Assembly: GCF_018320785.1 (NCBI RefSeq)
Contig: NC_054873.1
Coordinates: forward strand, 22,968,196 to 23,032,195
From: Cheilinus undulatus
Lineage: Eukaryota; Chordata; Actinopteri; Labriformes; Labridae
Length of the DNA stretch: 64,000 nucleotides
Direction of reading: 5' to 3'
The stretch's first letter is position 1. Each line of letters starts with the position of its first letter. The notes beneath the pieces were generated by a model that ran no database searches, was not told the DNA's origin, and saw nothing but the letters and a program-made list of their open reading frames with translations. Position numbers and translations under genes: made by a program. Shown here in pieces: positions 33,301 through 43,144 of this stretch.

Positions 33301-34252
33301 ATGTTACTGGAGTACTTACATTTTCCTGTTCTTCAGCATAAATATTCTCCACACTGCCCTTGTGACAACATCGGCTCTTGAAAGCTCTCTCTATTTTGCT
33401 GTTATATTTCATGAAAATTGCATAAAGAATATAGTTGATCACCATGAAAATGTTCTCCCACCACTCAATGGCATTATCCAAACAGAACTTGATGAATGAG
33501 GAGAGACAAAGTACGTAGAAGAAAACATCTCTGAAAAGTGGCCACCAGTTCAGATGAAGCACCTTTCGTGAAAATAAAGCACACAAGCCAATCACAAAGA
33601 CAACGTTGAAAACAGAAGGGCCGATGATCACACTGGCACTCGCGTGCCTATGGGTGAGGAAGAGTCCTAGTACAGTGGCAAAAAACTTAGGAGCAGAAAT
33701 GCCTGCAGCCATGAAAATGGCCCCAGTGACATCAGCTGAGATGGCTAACTTGTCTGTGATTACTTCCAGAGAAGGAACAAAAAACTCATCACACACAATT
33801 AAAAGGGAAACGAACATGTATGACATCCCAAGAATGTGGAGGATCACCCAGCCTCTTCTGCGGTCTTCAATAGAAAACAAATCCGCAAGGAATGCTCTAG
33901 GGGAAGCAGGAGGGATGTCTGTTACAGGCTCAGGGTCTACAGTCAGTTCTGGCAATGGTGGAGACTCAGTAAGGATGGATGTTTTATTATCTGAGGTATC
34001 CAGATGATTTATTTGTGCTGTTGCTTGACCTATGAAATCCAATCCATGTGTTGCTGTGAAAGGTTCCTCCTGCTCAGTCTGTCTTGGAATCTCCCCAACC
34101 CTCTCTGTTGAATCCTCTCCAAAACGTGGTGAGGGAAGAGTTTCATACAGTCTTTCATCAGTGATGGGCTGGCAGAAGGTAGATAGAAGTATCACAGAGA
34201 GGACAAACAAGACTTTACACAGCTGCAGTCGCCTTTTTCTTGCACAGTTCAT
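30305..34252 (-). CDS. Slc24a1-like tandem paralogue, copy B; intact frame but transport residues lost
   Basis: Coding exons on the minus strand: 34252-33320, 32369-32094, 32012-31923, 30795-30635 and 30548-30305. They total 1704 nt (567 aa), all with AG/GT borders and closing phases. It is clearly homologous to copy A throughout: N-terminal RRLQLCKVLFVLSV anchor, [13 protein letters not shown]-type first segment, LWLTLPDVRNQ, and an exon 3 identical to copy A exon 6 in 25 of 30 residues. Differences matter. In alpha-1, [10 protein letters not shown] of copy A is AAGISAPKFF (Lys189 replaces the NCKX2 Glu188 equivalent). In alpha-2, the SIPDL block has lost two residues including the Asp548 equivalent, and NIFD is NIFF (Phe483 at the Asp575 position). 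Equivalents of copy A exons 2-4, part of the cytoplasmic loop, are absent. Classical exchange is therefore unlikely. It could be a non-transporting paralogue, a regulatory subunit-like protein, or a young pseudogene; nothing else about its role is visible. Confidence 0.82.
30932..31780. mobile_element. MITE-like element with long inverted ends and internal TTACCTAGTAATTACC-type words
   Basis: In copy B intron 3. The left end (AACATTTATTTTGGTGGGCC, then CTAATTACCTAGA) mirrors the right end (TAATTAATGCCCACTAAAAA AAAGTGCTACC). The interior is filled with variants of TTACCTAGTAAT/AATTACTTGGTAA in both orientations, plus a short CCCTAACCCTAACCCCC segment. No coding frame is present. It is a non-autonomous inverted-repeat element. 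Confidence 0.6.
32650..33238 (-). mobile_element. Tc1-like remnant (family 2), internally deleted, in copy B intron 1
   Basis: Shares with the 23698-25340 copy the blocks CAACATTCACC-TTGTTG, CTGCCAAGAAGCA-CTTCACAGCATGATGCTG (split here) and ACAAAATCAATAAA, in the same orientation. Its right end is CCAAGGGGGTGAATACC, the Tc1-type end missing from that copy. Most of the transposase is deleted. It occupies the interval where the loop exons of copy A would be expected. Confidence 0.7.
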
Positions 34253-34431
34253 TTTGCTCCCAAGATGATGTGTTTCCAGTTACAAGAAGGCAAAGCTGCA
34301 TAAAGGGGCAATGCTAAAGAGCAGTTTCAGCTTTCTTCACCTGCAGACAATGGAGGGAAACTTTCTCACAGCTTCAGAGGTGCTTCTTGTATTGGCCCTT
34401 AGCCTAAAGTAAAGATAGACAATGTGACAAC

Positions 34432-35560
34432 CAGAGGTGGAAAAAGTACATGACTATTGTACTCAAGTACAAGCTACTCTGGTTAAAATTGACTCAAGTA
34501 AAAGTAAAAGGTATTTTATTAAAAATGGACTTTAAGTATTGAGTACTGAGTAACTTCTGAGGCTGGGCAGTTTATCGAAACTATGTTAAATTACAATTTT
34601 CTAAACTGCAGAAGGTGCAATATTTCTCTAAACTGAAATGTGTGTCACAATACCAGTTTAATACATTTTTTGCAGCTCAAATGTTATGCTCTAGATCATG
34701 CAAGCACCTAAGAATATATTTTTAGTGTAGTTTGCAGAAAAAACACTACCATAATTTTGCAAACATTTTTCTTATCAAAAATGAGAATGACATAAAATTG
34801 AGCATTCCCTTCAATACAACTGACTCTAAATAATTGCAATTAGATGTTTTTTCAAAATCGTTCAGCCCTATTTGTCACTGACTTTCATATTGATGTTTAC
34901 ACCTCACTTATTTTACAGAGCTTGTCAGAATAACTGCTTATAAGGTTGTCAGACAATTTACTAATGTGACTGAAGTAGAGAAGTAAAGATTCATACAGAT
35001 TCATGCGTCATCTAATTTCATTCAGACATAAAGGCCTGGCCTACCAGAAAGAACAGCTTTTGTTTAGTCTATCTAATATTGTGTTGGTTATAAGGTAGAA
35101 TGATTAATGCGTGTGTTTTCTGACAATTACACAAGATAAGGAACTTCCAAAATAAAAGCATACCAAATCACAGTTGTGATATTGGAAAAAATGTTTTCCC
35201 CCAAATCATTCAGCTTAGCTACTGAGGAGCCATAAAGTAAAATATTATTTTTCCTTACTGGCAATAACAACATCTGATTAAGGTTCAGGTCGTTAGGTTA
35301 AGCCATAACTTTATATACAACAGCGTTTATGGGATGAAATGTGGAATCACTATCTTGCTATATGCTATTGTGTACTCAAGAGGGAAAAGTACAAGAGGAT
35401 TGTAATCAAGTAAAAATGCAGTTACTGTAGTTAAAAATTACTTAGGCTAAGTAGAAGTAAAAGAACCGATTTCAAAATGTACTCAAAAAATACAAGTACC
35501 CCCAAAAACTACTCAACTACAATAATTTGAGTAAATGCAATTAGTTACTTTCCAGTCCTG
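34432..35560. mobile_element. hAT-like non-autonomous element with 8-bp target duplication
   Basis: Begins CAGAGGTGGAAAAAGTAC and ends GTTACTTTCCAGTCCTG, giving short inverted ends of the CAGRRSTGGA type. Flanks are GTGACAAC (34424-34431) and GTGAAAAC (35561-35568), matching in 7 of 8 bases, as expected for an hAT insertion. Both ends are rich in TACTCAAGTA-like words. No transposase frame is visible. It lies 180 bp upstream of the copy B start codon. Confidence 0.8.
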
Positions 35561-35666
35561 GTGAAAACCAAGCAGCAAATGATTGGCAAAACTGACAGTT
35601 TTAAGCATTCAATAATATTCAATCATAGCAGCGAGCCAGTAAGTGCTCTCATCAAACTTGGAGTTA

Positions 35667-35679
35667 TCTAAGAGGATTA
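35667..35679 (-). promoter_or_regulatory. Candidate CRX/OTX site upstream of slc24a1-like copy B
   Basis: TCTAAGAGGATTA, identical over 13 bases to the site upstream of copy A, with TAATCC on the minus strand. It lies about 1.4 kb from the copy B start codon now, but only about 280 bp away if the hAT-like insertion is discounted. Confidence 0.35.
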
Positions 35680-36229
35680 CATAACTGCCAAACTAAAGAA
35701 AACAATGAGAAACAATATTACCTTGAAATGCAAAGCTCTTGTCACCAATTTCGTTACAGAGTCATAACCATATGTTGTGTGGCTAGCTCCAGGGATAAAA
35801 CTAAGCTAGTTTGGTTTTTTGACGCCAGGGGTGGGAACGCCCTTCTAATGACCATAATACAACCTCCTATACCCTGATTTACGCAGCTGTTGGCTGCTTG
35901 GCACTAAAGATAATGACTTAACCCAAAATATATGTCAGAAATGACAATTAAAAATTTCAGGCAGTGATTTTTACCTCCCTGACATACTGAAGCGTTTCCA
36001 ATCACATTCTGTTCAGTCCGCTTGACTCCGCGGCGAGTCTTTTGTGTCACAAATTGATCCAAACCCTCAAAATAGGATAAATAAATGACTAAATTACCAA
36101 AATAAATTATTAGATATATAATGCTTATAACTGTATGAAATAAAATGTAAATAACAGGTTTCTTCAGTTGGTTTTTAGCACTTAAGTACGTAAATATTAA
36201 CTAGGAACCTTTATTTTTCAAACACACTG

Positions 36230-36738
36230 TTGTCAACCGGAAAGGAAATAGTGGTGCGCATTACCGCAAAAACAGTGGATAGCAAGTGATACCTTCAAAT
36301 GTAGGTGTAATTTAGTAATTGTTTTAAGTCATAACCACCCATTGTATGAATTAATGAATAGTTTTCAGTTCATGTCAGCATTCAGGAGGTATTTTCCGTC
36401 ATTTTGTGTTGCTGCGTTGTAAAATAGTGGTATCAGTGAGCCGAACAATTGGTAGACATTGGCTAATAGCACTGTGCTACGCTGTCTTTTTCTGCATTTT
36501 TTTTTTATCTTTAACAGTATTAATAATCATTATCAGTTGAGAATGGTAACTGTATTTGCCTTCATCTCTAGCCAAATAATTGATAACCTATCTTATTTGC
36601 ATTTTCTATCACGGTCAGAGACAGACATTATGGATAAGCTAACTCTCGGTTTTGATCTTTTGTGCTTACAGATATCATCTTCATTTAGTGAGAGCACACT
36701 GGAGAATAATTTGAGGGAGTCTCTATCAGCAGTTAGCC
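36230..36738 (+). promoter_or_regulatory. ints14 promoter and 5' UTR region
   Basis: ACCGGAAAGG at 36236-36245 is an ETS-like site of the kind common at housekeeping promoters. The first coding exon has a splice acceptor (TTACAG ending at 36671), so a non-coding first exon must lie upstream, probably between 36.24 and 36.6 kb. The transcription start itself cannot be fixed by eye. Confidence 0.35.
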
Positions 36739-39700
36739 ATGCCTACTGTGGTCTTAATGGACGTGTCTCTGTCCATGACACGACCGGTGTCAGTGGATGG
36801 CAGTGAAGAGTTTCAGAGAAAGAACCTGGCTGTCCACGGATTAAACATGTTGTTTGAACACATGGCCTCAAACTATCGCCTGGAGTTCACATCACTGATG
36901 GCCTTTTCTTCTCTCTGGGAGCTCTTGGTGCCTTTCACCAGAGACTACAATGCATTACAGGTACAGTGTACACTCATGCTTTAGAAATATCAGAATCTAA
37001 GAATAAGATACGATTCTAATTAGAATCAGACGACATAGTTAACTTGTTTGACCCCATCGCAACAGTTACAAGTACATATAAAAAAATTAGAATATCATGA
37101 ATAAGTTAAATATTTTTGTCACTTATTTCAGAAAGTGAAACCCCTATATTATATAGACTCATTACACATAGAGTGAAATATTTATTTCTGGCAATGTTGA
37201 TGATTATGGCTTACAGATAATGAATACCCAAAATTCAGTGTCTCAGAAAATTAGAATATTGTGAAAAAGTTCAATATTGGAAACTCATGGTGTCACACCC
37301 TAATCAGCTAATTAACTCAAAACACCTGCAAAGGTTTCCTTAGCCTCAGTAGGCAACACAATCATGGGGAAGACTGCAGACTTGACAGATGTTGAGAAGA
37401 CAGTCACTGACACCCTCCACAAGGAGGGTAAGTCCATTATCACAAAATTTAAGAATATTGCTGAAAAGTCCATTTTGCAGTGGTTACTTTTAAATAATGT
37501 GTTAATAACAAAACACCAATTCAAAGGTGGATTAAAATACAGAAAACTTGACCCTCTGCAAATTTTTGTTCATTTATGCATTCAGTACTTGACTGTGGCT
37601 TCTTTTGCATGATTTACTACATTTGTGTGGCGTGGCATGGAGCCAATCAGTCTGTGTCACTGCTGGGGTGTAATCAAGCCCAGTCTGCTCTCCTGGTCTG
37701 TATTGTTGAGTCTGGTGCTTCTCATCTTCCTCTTGACAATACTCCAGAGATTCTCTATGGGGTTCAGGTCAGGCCAGTTGGCAGGCTAATCAAGTACAGT
37801 ATTACCATGATCAGAAAATCTGTTTCTGGTAGTTTTTGCTTCCCTGTGAGAAGGTGCCAAATCCTGCTGGAAAAAGAAATCAGTATCTCCATAACCTCAG
37901 CAGATGGGAGCACGAAGTGCTCTAAAATCTCCTGGTAATGGGCTAACAGTATTGACTCTGGACTTCATAAAGCACAGTGGATGACACGGCACCCCCAAAC
38001 CATCCCTGACTATGGAAACTGACAATACTGGACTTGAAGCACTTTGGATTCTCTGCCTCTCTGATCTCCCTCCAGATTCTGGGACCTTGCTTTCCAAATG
38101 AAATTCAAAATTTCCTTTCATTTGAAAATAGGCCTTTGGGCCGCTGAGCAACAGTTCAGTTCATCTCTCCTTAGCCCAGGTGAGAAGCTTATAACGTTGT
38201 CTGCGATTCAGGATTGGCTTGACATCAGCAACACAGCACTTTGTAGCCCATTTTCCTTGACCTGTCAGTGTGTTGTGGATCTTGATCCACTGACTTCAGC
38301 CTCAGTCCACTCCTTGTGAAGCTCTCCTTAGTTCTTGAATCTGCTCTGTTTGACAGTCCTCTGGAGGCTGAGCTCATCCCTGTTGCTTGTGCACCTTTTC
38401 CAGTCAACTTTCCAAGAATATGCTTTGATACAGCCTCTGAGAACAGCTTGCCCTTTCAGCAGTGACCTTCTGGGGCTTACCTCCTTGTGGAGGGTGTCAA
38501 CGATTGTCCTCTGGACATTTGTCAAGTCAGCAGTCTTCCCCATGGTTGTGGTTGCATGAGAGAATTTAGGCTCAGGAAACCTTTGTAACTAAACATAACT
38601 TTTGATTAATCCATTATTCTCCTCTGCACCTGTTTGATAAAATGGAAACATTTTAAGAGTTAAGCTAATTTCTGATACTAATGATCATGAAAATAATGGA
38701 GAAAGTATAATTTCAAAATGTGATTTTGGAAAAGTATCAAAGTATTGAGCATTTTGACAACCTTAATGATAGAGCTCTGTAATCTACTTAAACATTTAAT
38801 CACTTCTTGAGTTTGATCTCAGAGAAAAGTTGGTTTTATGAGAGATGGGGAAAACAACATTCTCATGTATTTTTCACATAGGAGGCTCTGAGCAACCTAG
38901 AAGACTATGACAAGACTTGCATTGAATCAGCTCTCCAGGGAGTTAGCAACGTGGTTCAGCAGGAGTGGGGCAGTGCCTGTCCCTGTCAGGTATTTTGGTT
39001 CTGTATTTAAACAGTTTATTATTATATATGTATTATATATTTTTTTATTATTTTATTGTTAATTAAATGAAGCTTGCATGGGTCAAATCATTATTCCATA
39101 ATAGTTGTAGCTCTATGTACCGGTGTATTGTTACATAGGGTTATGTTTGTGTATCTCTTTCCTTTGTCCTGTAGGTGGTGCTGGTCACTGATGGATCTCT
39201 TGGTATTGGGAAGGGTTCCTTGCGTCACTCTCTTCAAACACTGAAGCAGCGTGGGGATGACAAGAAATTCCCACTCCCTTTTCCTTTCCCTACCAAACTT
39301 TTCATCATGTGCATAGCCAATGCGGAAGAGGTACTAAATCCCCCTTTTTTGTTGGCTGCTCTGCAATAAATTTCTCTGTTTTTGCATCTTTATCTGAAAA
39401 CAGTGTATAGACCTTGGGAAATGATCCGCAACGCCAAAAGCAGACTGCAATGATTAAAATTTGAAGTGGCTTGGGTTCTTCTAAGTCTGAATATATTGCA
39501 TTGCAAGGATTAAAACTCATAAAATATTTTTGATATTAGAAAGTCTTTCAAATAAGATTCTTAATGTAAACTTGTAAAAATTCTGAAAGTGCAATACTCT
39601 ATCTTGTTTATTTGCAGCTGCAGATGACTGATGCTATGGATAACTTAGAGGAGCTACTTCATCTCAGCGGAGGGGATGGGCAGATCTTCACTATGGAAGG

Positions 39701-42292
39701 GCCACTTTGCATGAAGAGTGTACAGGCCATGTTTGGGTATGATTCTCACCTATGCTAAAAATGTGTTTTTTATGGTTCCTACGCTTATGTTGGGTTAATT
39801 TATTTTTTTGTTTATTTTCAGGAGGCTGATTGATCATGCATACTCACCTTTTCATGCAGTTCTCCACTGTGGGAACTTGTCCTCAGACGTTCAGGTTTTC
39901 CCTCGACCTGAGCCTGTCGTGATGGATGAAGAGGTGGAGCCCATGCCGCGAACAGTTAATACAGGTAATGGTTTTAGGTTTTTTTTTTTTATCAATTTGA
40001 AATGATCAAGTTTGAATTATTCCTTGTTTTAAAATTATATCTTCATTCTGTGATATTGAATGCAGATTTGGAAATTGTGGGCTTCATTGAAATTGCTGAC
40101 ATTTCCAGCCCCCCTGTTATATCCAGACACCTGGTTCTGCCTATTGCTGTGAACAAAGGTTAGTTTTGAAAAAAGAAATTGTCAAATTGAACATGAGCAG
40201 AAAAATCAGCCATCCAGCATGTTTAGGCCACATTTTATGCTTGCAACTACTATAACAGAACGATCCAGATTTCATCCATGTGTTGGTAATTTTGAACTCA
40301 TTTTTACCTCCACTGTCCCCACATAATAGAAATGCTCACTATTTCAAGCTAACAGTGCTCTTATTTGTGAGGCCAACAGTGCCTTTGTTGAAGAACAGCA
40401 CGAAAAATTAAATTTGAAAAGGAACTAAAATGTAAACAGTTATATCCAATAATGGTGTTAATTAGTTTTCTTTGTACTTGATTTCAGAGGTTGATGACGT
40501 TGGCACTGGAGCCACTGATGAGCTTGAGGAGGAACCCTCTGCCAGTCAAATGGCAGGAAAAAGTCCAAATTTTTGTGTACTCTTACATGGCAGTCTTAAA
40601 GTTGAGGGCATGATAGCACTGGTCCAGCTGGGGTGAGATGCACCAATGCAACTTACATTTAACATATTTACATTTATGCTAATCCCATAAAGTGTGTTTA
40701 CATATTTAGCCACATGCACAAGGAAACTTTGTAACACATTGAGTCTTAAATCAACAATGGCCTAAGTTTGATGTCATTTTTTTCTCAGGCCAGAATGGTT
40801 TGGCATGCTCTACTCCCAAGCAGACAGCAAGAAGAAGTCAAACCTGATGATGTCCCTGTTTGAGCCTGGTCCTGATCCTCTACCTTGGCTAGGCAAGATC
40901 TCACATTTAGGACCAATATCAGGTAACCCCTCTCTCCTTCATGACGTACAGTCTGCAGACAAGATTTCTTCATGTCTCATATGTACCAAACATCTACAGG
41001 TTACATTAAACATACTGTGGATGACATATTTGCTATTTCCTTTTTCATATTTTTTTTTAAATTTTCATAATTTTTAAAGAAAGACTTCTTTGGGATATTG
41101 TAAAAACTTGTATTTAACTGTAACTTCTCACACACTTACTAGTGGATAGGTAAATGATTGTTTATAACCGAGAGCAAAGGCCTTACTGAGTGTATACATA
41201 ATCTAGAAGTTAATAATTTACAGTTTATTACAAAGATAAGACTGCTTTGAATGTGAGATAGCCAACTCACTCTAATATCTCATATTACAGAGGCTGCTGA
41301 AAATCCTTACGGAGAGGATGACAGTAAAAGCCCCTTCCCTGTGCAGCCCCAGGTCAAACGAAGCTATGCACAGAACGTCACTGTGTGGATTAAAGCCAGT
41401 GGACTACAGGTACACAGACACTCCATTGGGAAAGCACAGCTGTTTAAGTCTTTAAAGAAACAACAGCCAGTTGGGCTCATTTTTATAAGGCATCTTCAAA
41501 CTTTTAATAGTGCATGTGCCATAATGCCTTAGAAAGAGCTGAGGTTTTTTTTTTTCCTATGATGAGCTGCAGTAGTGACTTTTAGATATAAGACAGGGAA
41601 TCACAGATTTAAGTTGAGCATTGGGCTGGAGTGGATTGAGTAACCAGCTATCAAAAATAAGTAACAGTAACTTTGTTAGATGCTATGACATTTTAATTCT
41701 TATTTTATACTATTATGTTAATAGTAAAGGTTATTTATATGTACATATTCTTGCATGCTTACCTGTATTGATGGACAATAACCCTTAGCTAATGTTCACT
41801 TTTAAGAAGGTGTACTATTTTAACTCAGTTGTTAAAACTGTGACCAAATCAAGTATCAACTAAGTTAATGGGTCGGTTCTTGTCTTCAACTCACGGTACG
41901 AATGCTGACATTCTGCAGACTGATGTGCAGAAGATCCTGAGAAATGCAAGGAAACTGCCGGATAAAACTCAGACCTTCTATAAGGTAGGTTTAGCTAAAT
42001 CTGCTCTGAGTTTTGTGTGTCTGTATTGTAATAGCTTGTTTATTTCTTGTCTTGTTAGGAGCTGAATCGTCTTCGGAAAGCTGCCCTGGCTTTCGGTTTC
42101 TGGGAGCTCCTGAAAGGAGTGGCTGATCTGCTGGAGCGAGAGTGCACCCTACTGCCAGACTCTGCCCATCCAGATGCTGCTTTCCAGCTCACACATGCTG
42201 CACAGCAGCTAAAATTAGCCAGCACAGGTGACTCCCAGTATGCAGCATTCGATCACAACATTGTTCCCATGCACACCGACTTCTCAAGCTGA
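36739..42292 (+). CDS. ints14: Integrator complex subunit 14 (VWA9), complete
   Basis: Coding exons: 36739-36960, 38882-38989, 39175-39330, 39618-39736, 39822-39964, 40066-40158, 40488-40632, 40789-40922, 41291-41409, 41919-41984 and 42059-42292. They total 1539 nt (512 aa, against about 518 in human), with all phases closing. INTS14 forms a module with INTS10 and INTS13 of the Integrator complex, which cleaves nascent snRNA and terminates paused RNA polymerase II transcripts in the nucleus. The N-terminal von Willebrand A domain starts MPTVVLMDVSLSMTRPVS with a MIDAS-type DxSxS motif and includes VVLVTDGSLGIG. Later landmarks match the human protein closely: PLPFPFPTKLFIMC, FPRPEP, FCVLLHGSLKVEG, SQADSKKKSNLMMSLFEPGP and RSYAQNVTVWIK. 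The C-terminal helical part ends MHTDFSS. The start codon is the first in the spliced exon and matches the human start. It converges with hacd3. Confidence 0.96.
37085..37475 (+). mobile_element. Tc1-like (long-TIR family 1) 5' fragment in ints14 intron 1
   Basis: Starts with a long end sequence containing AAATTAGAATATCATGAAT and CAGTGTCTCAGAAAATTAGA, followed by the transposase start MGKTADLTDVEKTVTDTLHK. This is a widespread fish and amphibian Tc1-type family. The copy stops after about 35 codons. Confidence 0.75.
37530..38585 (-). mobile_element. Tc1-like (family 1) copy, reverse orientation, in ints14 intron 1
   Basis: The transposase start MGKTADLTNVQRTIVDTLHK is at 38543 on the minus strand, and homology runs leftwards to the 3' end near 37575. 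Recognisable nucleotide blocks correspond to the SGGRSERQ, VWGCHVI-like and NPIENLWSI regions. Many small gaps and frame breaks make it inactive. It lies tail to tail with the fragment at 37085-37475. Confidence 0.75.
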
Positions 42293-42313
42293 GCAATTGG
42301 TGGAAATGAAGTA

Positions 42314-42319
42314 AATAAA
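42314..42319 (+). terminator. ints14 polyadenylation signal
   Basis: AATAAA 22 bases after the ints14 stop codon. If used, it makes a very short 3' UTR. The region 42340-43033 up to the hacd3 3' end holds nothing else recognisable. Confidence 0.5.
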
Positions 42320-43033
42320 ATATGACAGCCTCAGCCTGTGTGGACCAATGTGGAAATGGCCCCTGTTTGTGGTAAATGGTGGTCCATGAACTCGTGAAAG
42401 CTGCTGCTTCAAGGACCTGTATGTTGAACCAAAATATCATCATTTACTCTCCTTTTGACACAGCTGAAAAACGTCTTCATAGGTTTGTAAAAATGTTAAT
42501 GTGTACAGATTTTATACGTTTCTTTGTAGGTTCTTTTCACAAATGACCAGATTAAAATGTCATTTTTATTCAGTTTCACATGTCTGCCTAAGAAAATGTT
42601 TGTTACTGCTGGTATTCAAAATGCTTGTAACAAATGTCAGTATACAGAAAATGAAGGAGATAAAAAATATCTAACGCTACAGAGGTTTTTAGAGCATGGG
42701 TTACACATTATGCTCTGTATTATAGCAGTCACCTGTTAAACTTTCCCTGAGGTTTTCAGACCAGTTCTGAAACTGGAATGGTAGCAAGAACAGTGGGTGT
42801 TCAAAATGTTGACATGTTCTTAATTCATACTCAAGTCAGTGGTTATTAATTGACACCAGAATAGTTTGCATGTTCCAATCCATACAGCAAAAAGTACAAC
42901 AAAAGTAAAAAGTATTATACAGGACATGGAGTTCTACGGCTTTCTACAGGTCCTCACTCAACTAAACTGTAACAAATCATAAATGTCACGATGAAATATT
43001 GCATCACATTGGATCTTTATCCATAAACTATTT

Positions 43034-43039
43034 TTTATT
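43034..43039 (-). terminator. hacd3 polyadenylation signal
   Basis: AATAAA on the minus strand (TTTATT on plus), 106 bases past the hacd3 stop codon. Confidence 0.55.
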
Positions 43040-43144
43040 AAGAGAAAATGAAAAAAAAACTAGAACTGATTTAACAAAATCATTTCGAAGATTTCTCCAG
43101 GAACAAGCAGGCAGCAAAGGTGTTTAAGTGTCATTGGAGCTAAA

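Noticed and set aside
33606-34007. 133-codon plus-strand open frame
   Set aside because: Antisense shadow of copy B exon 1.
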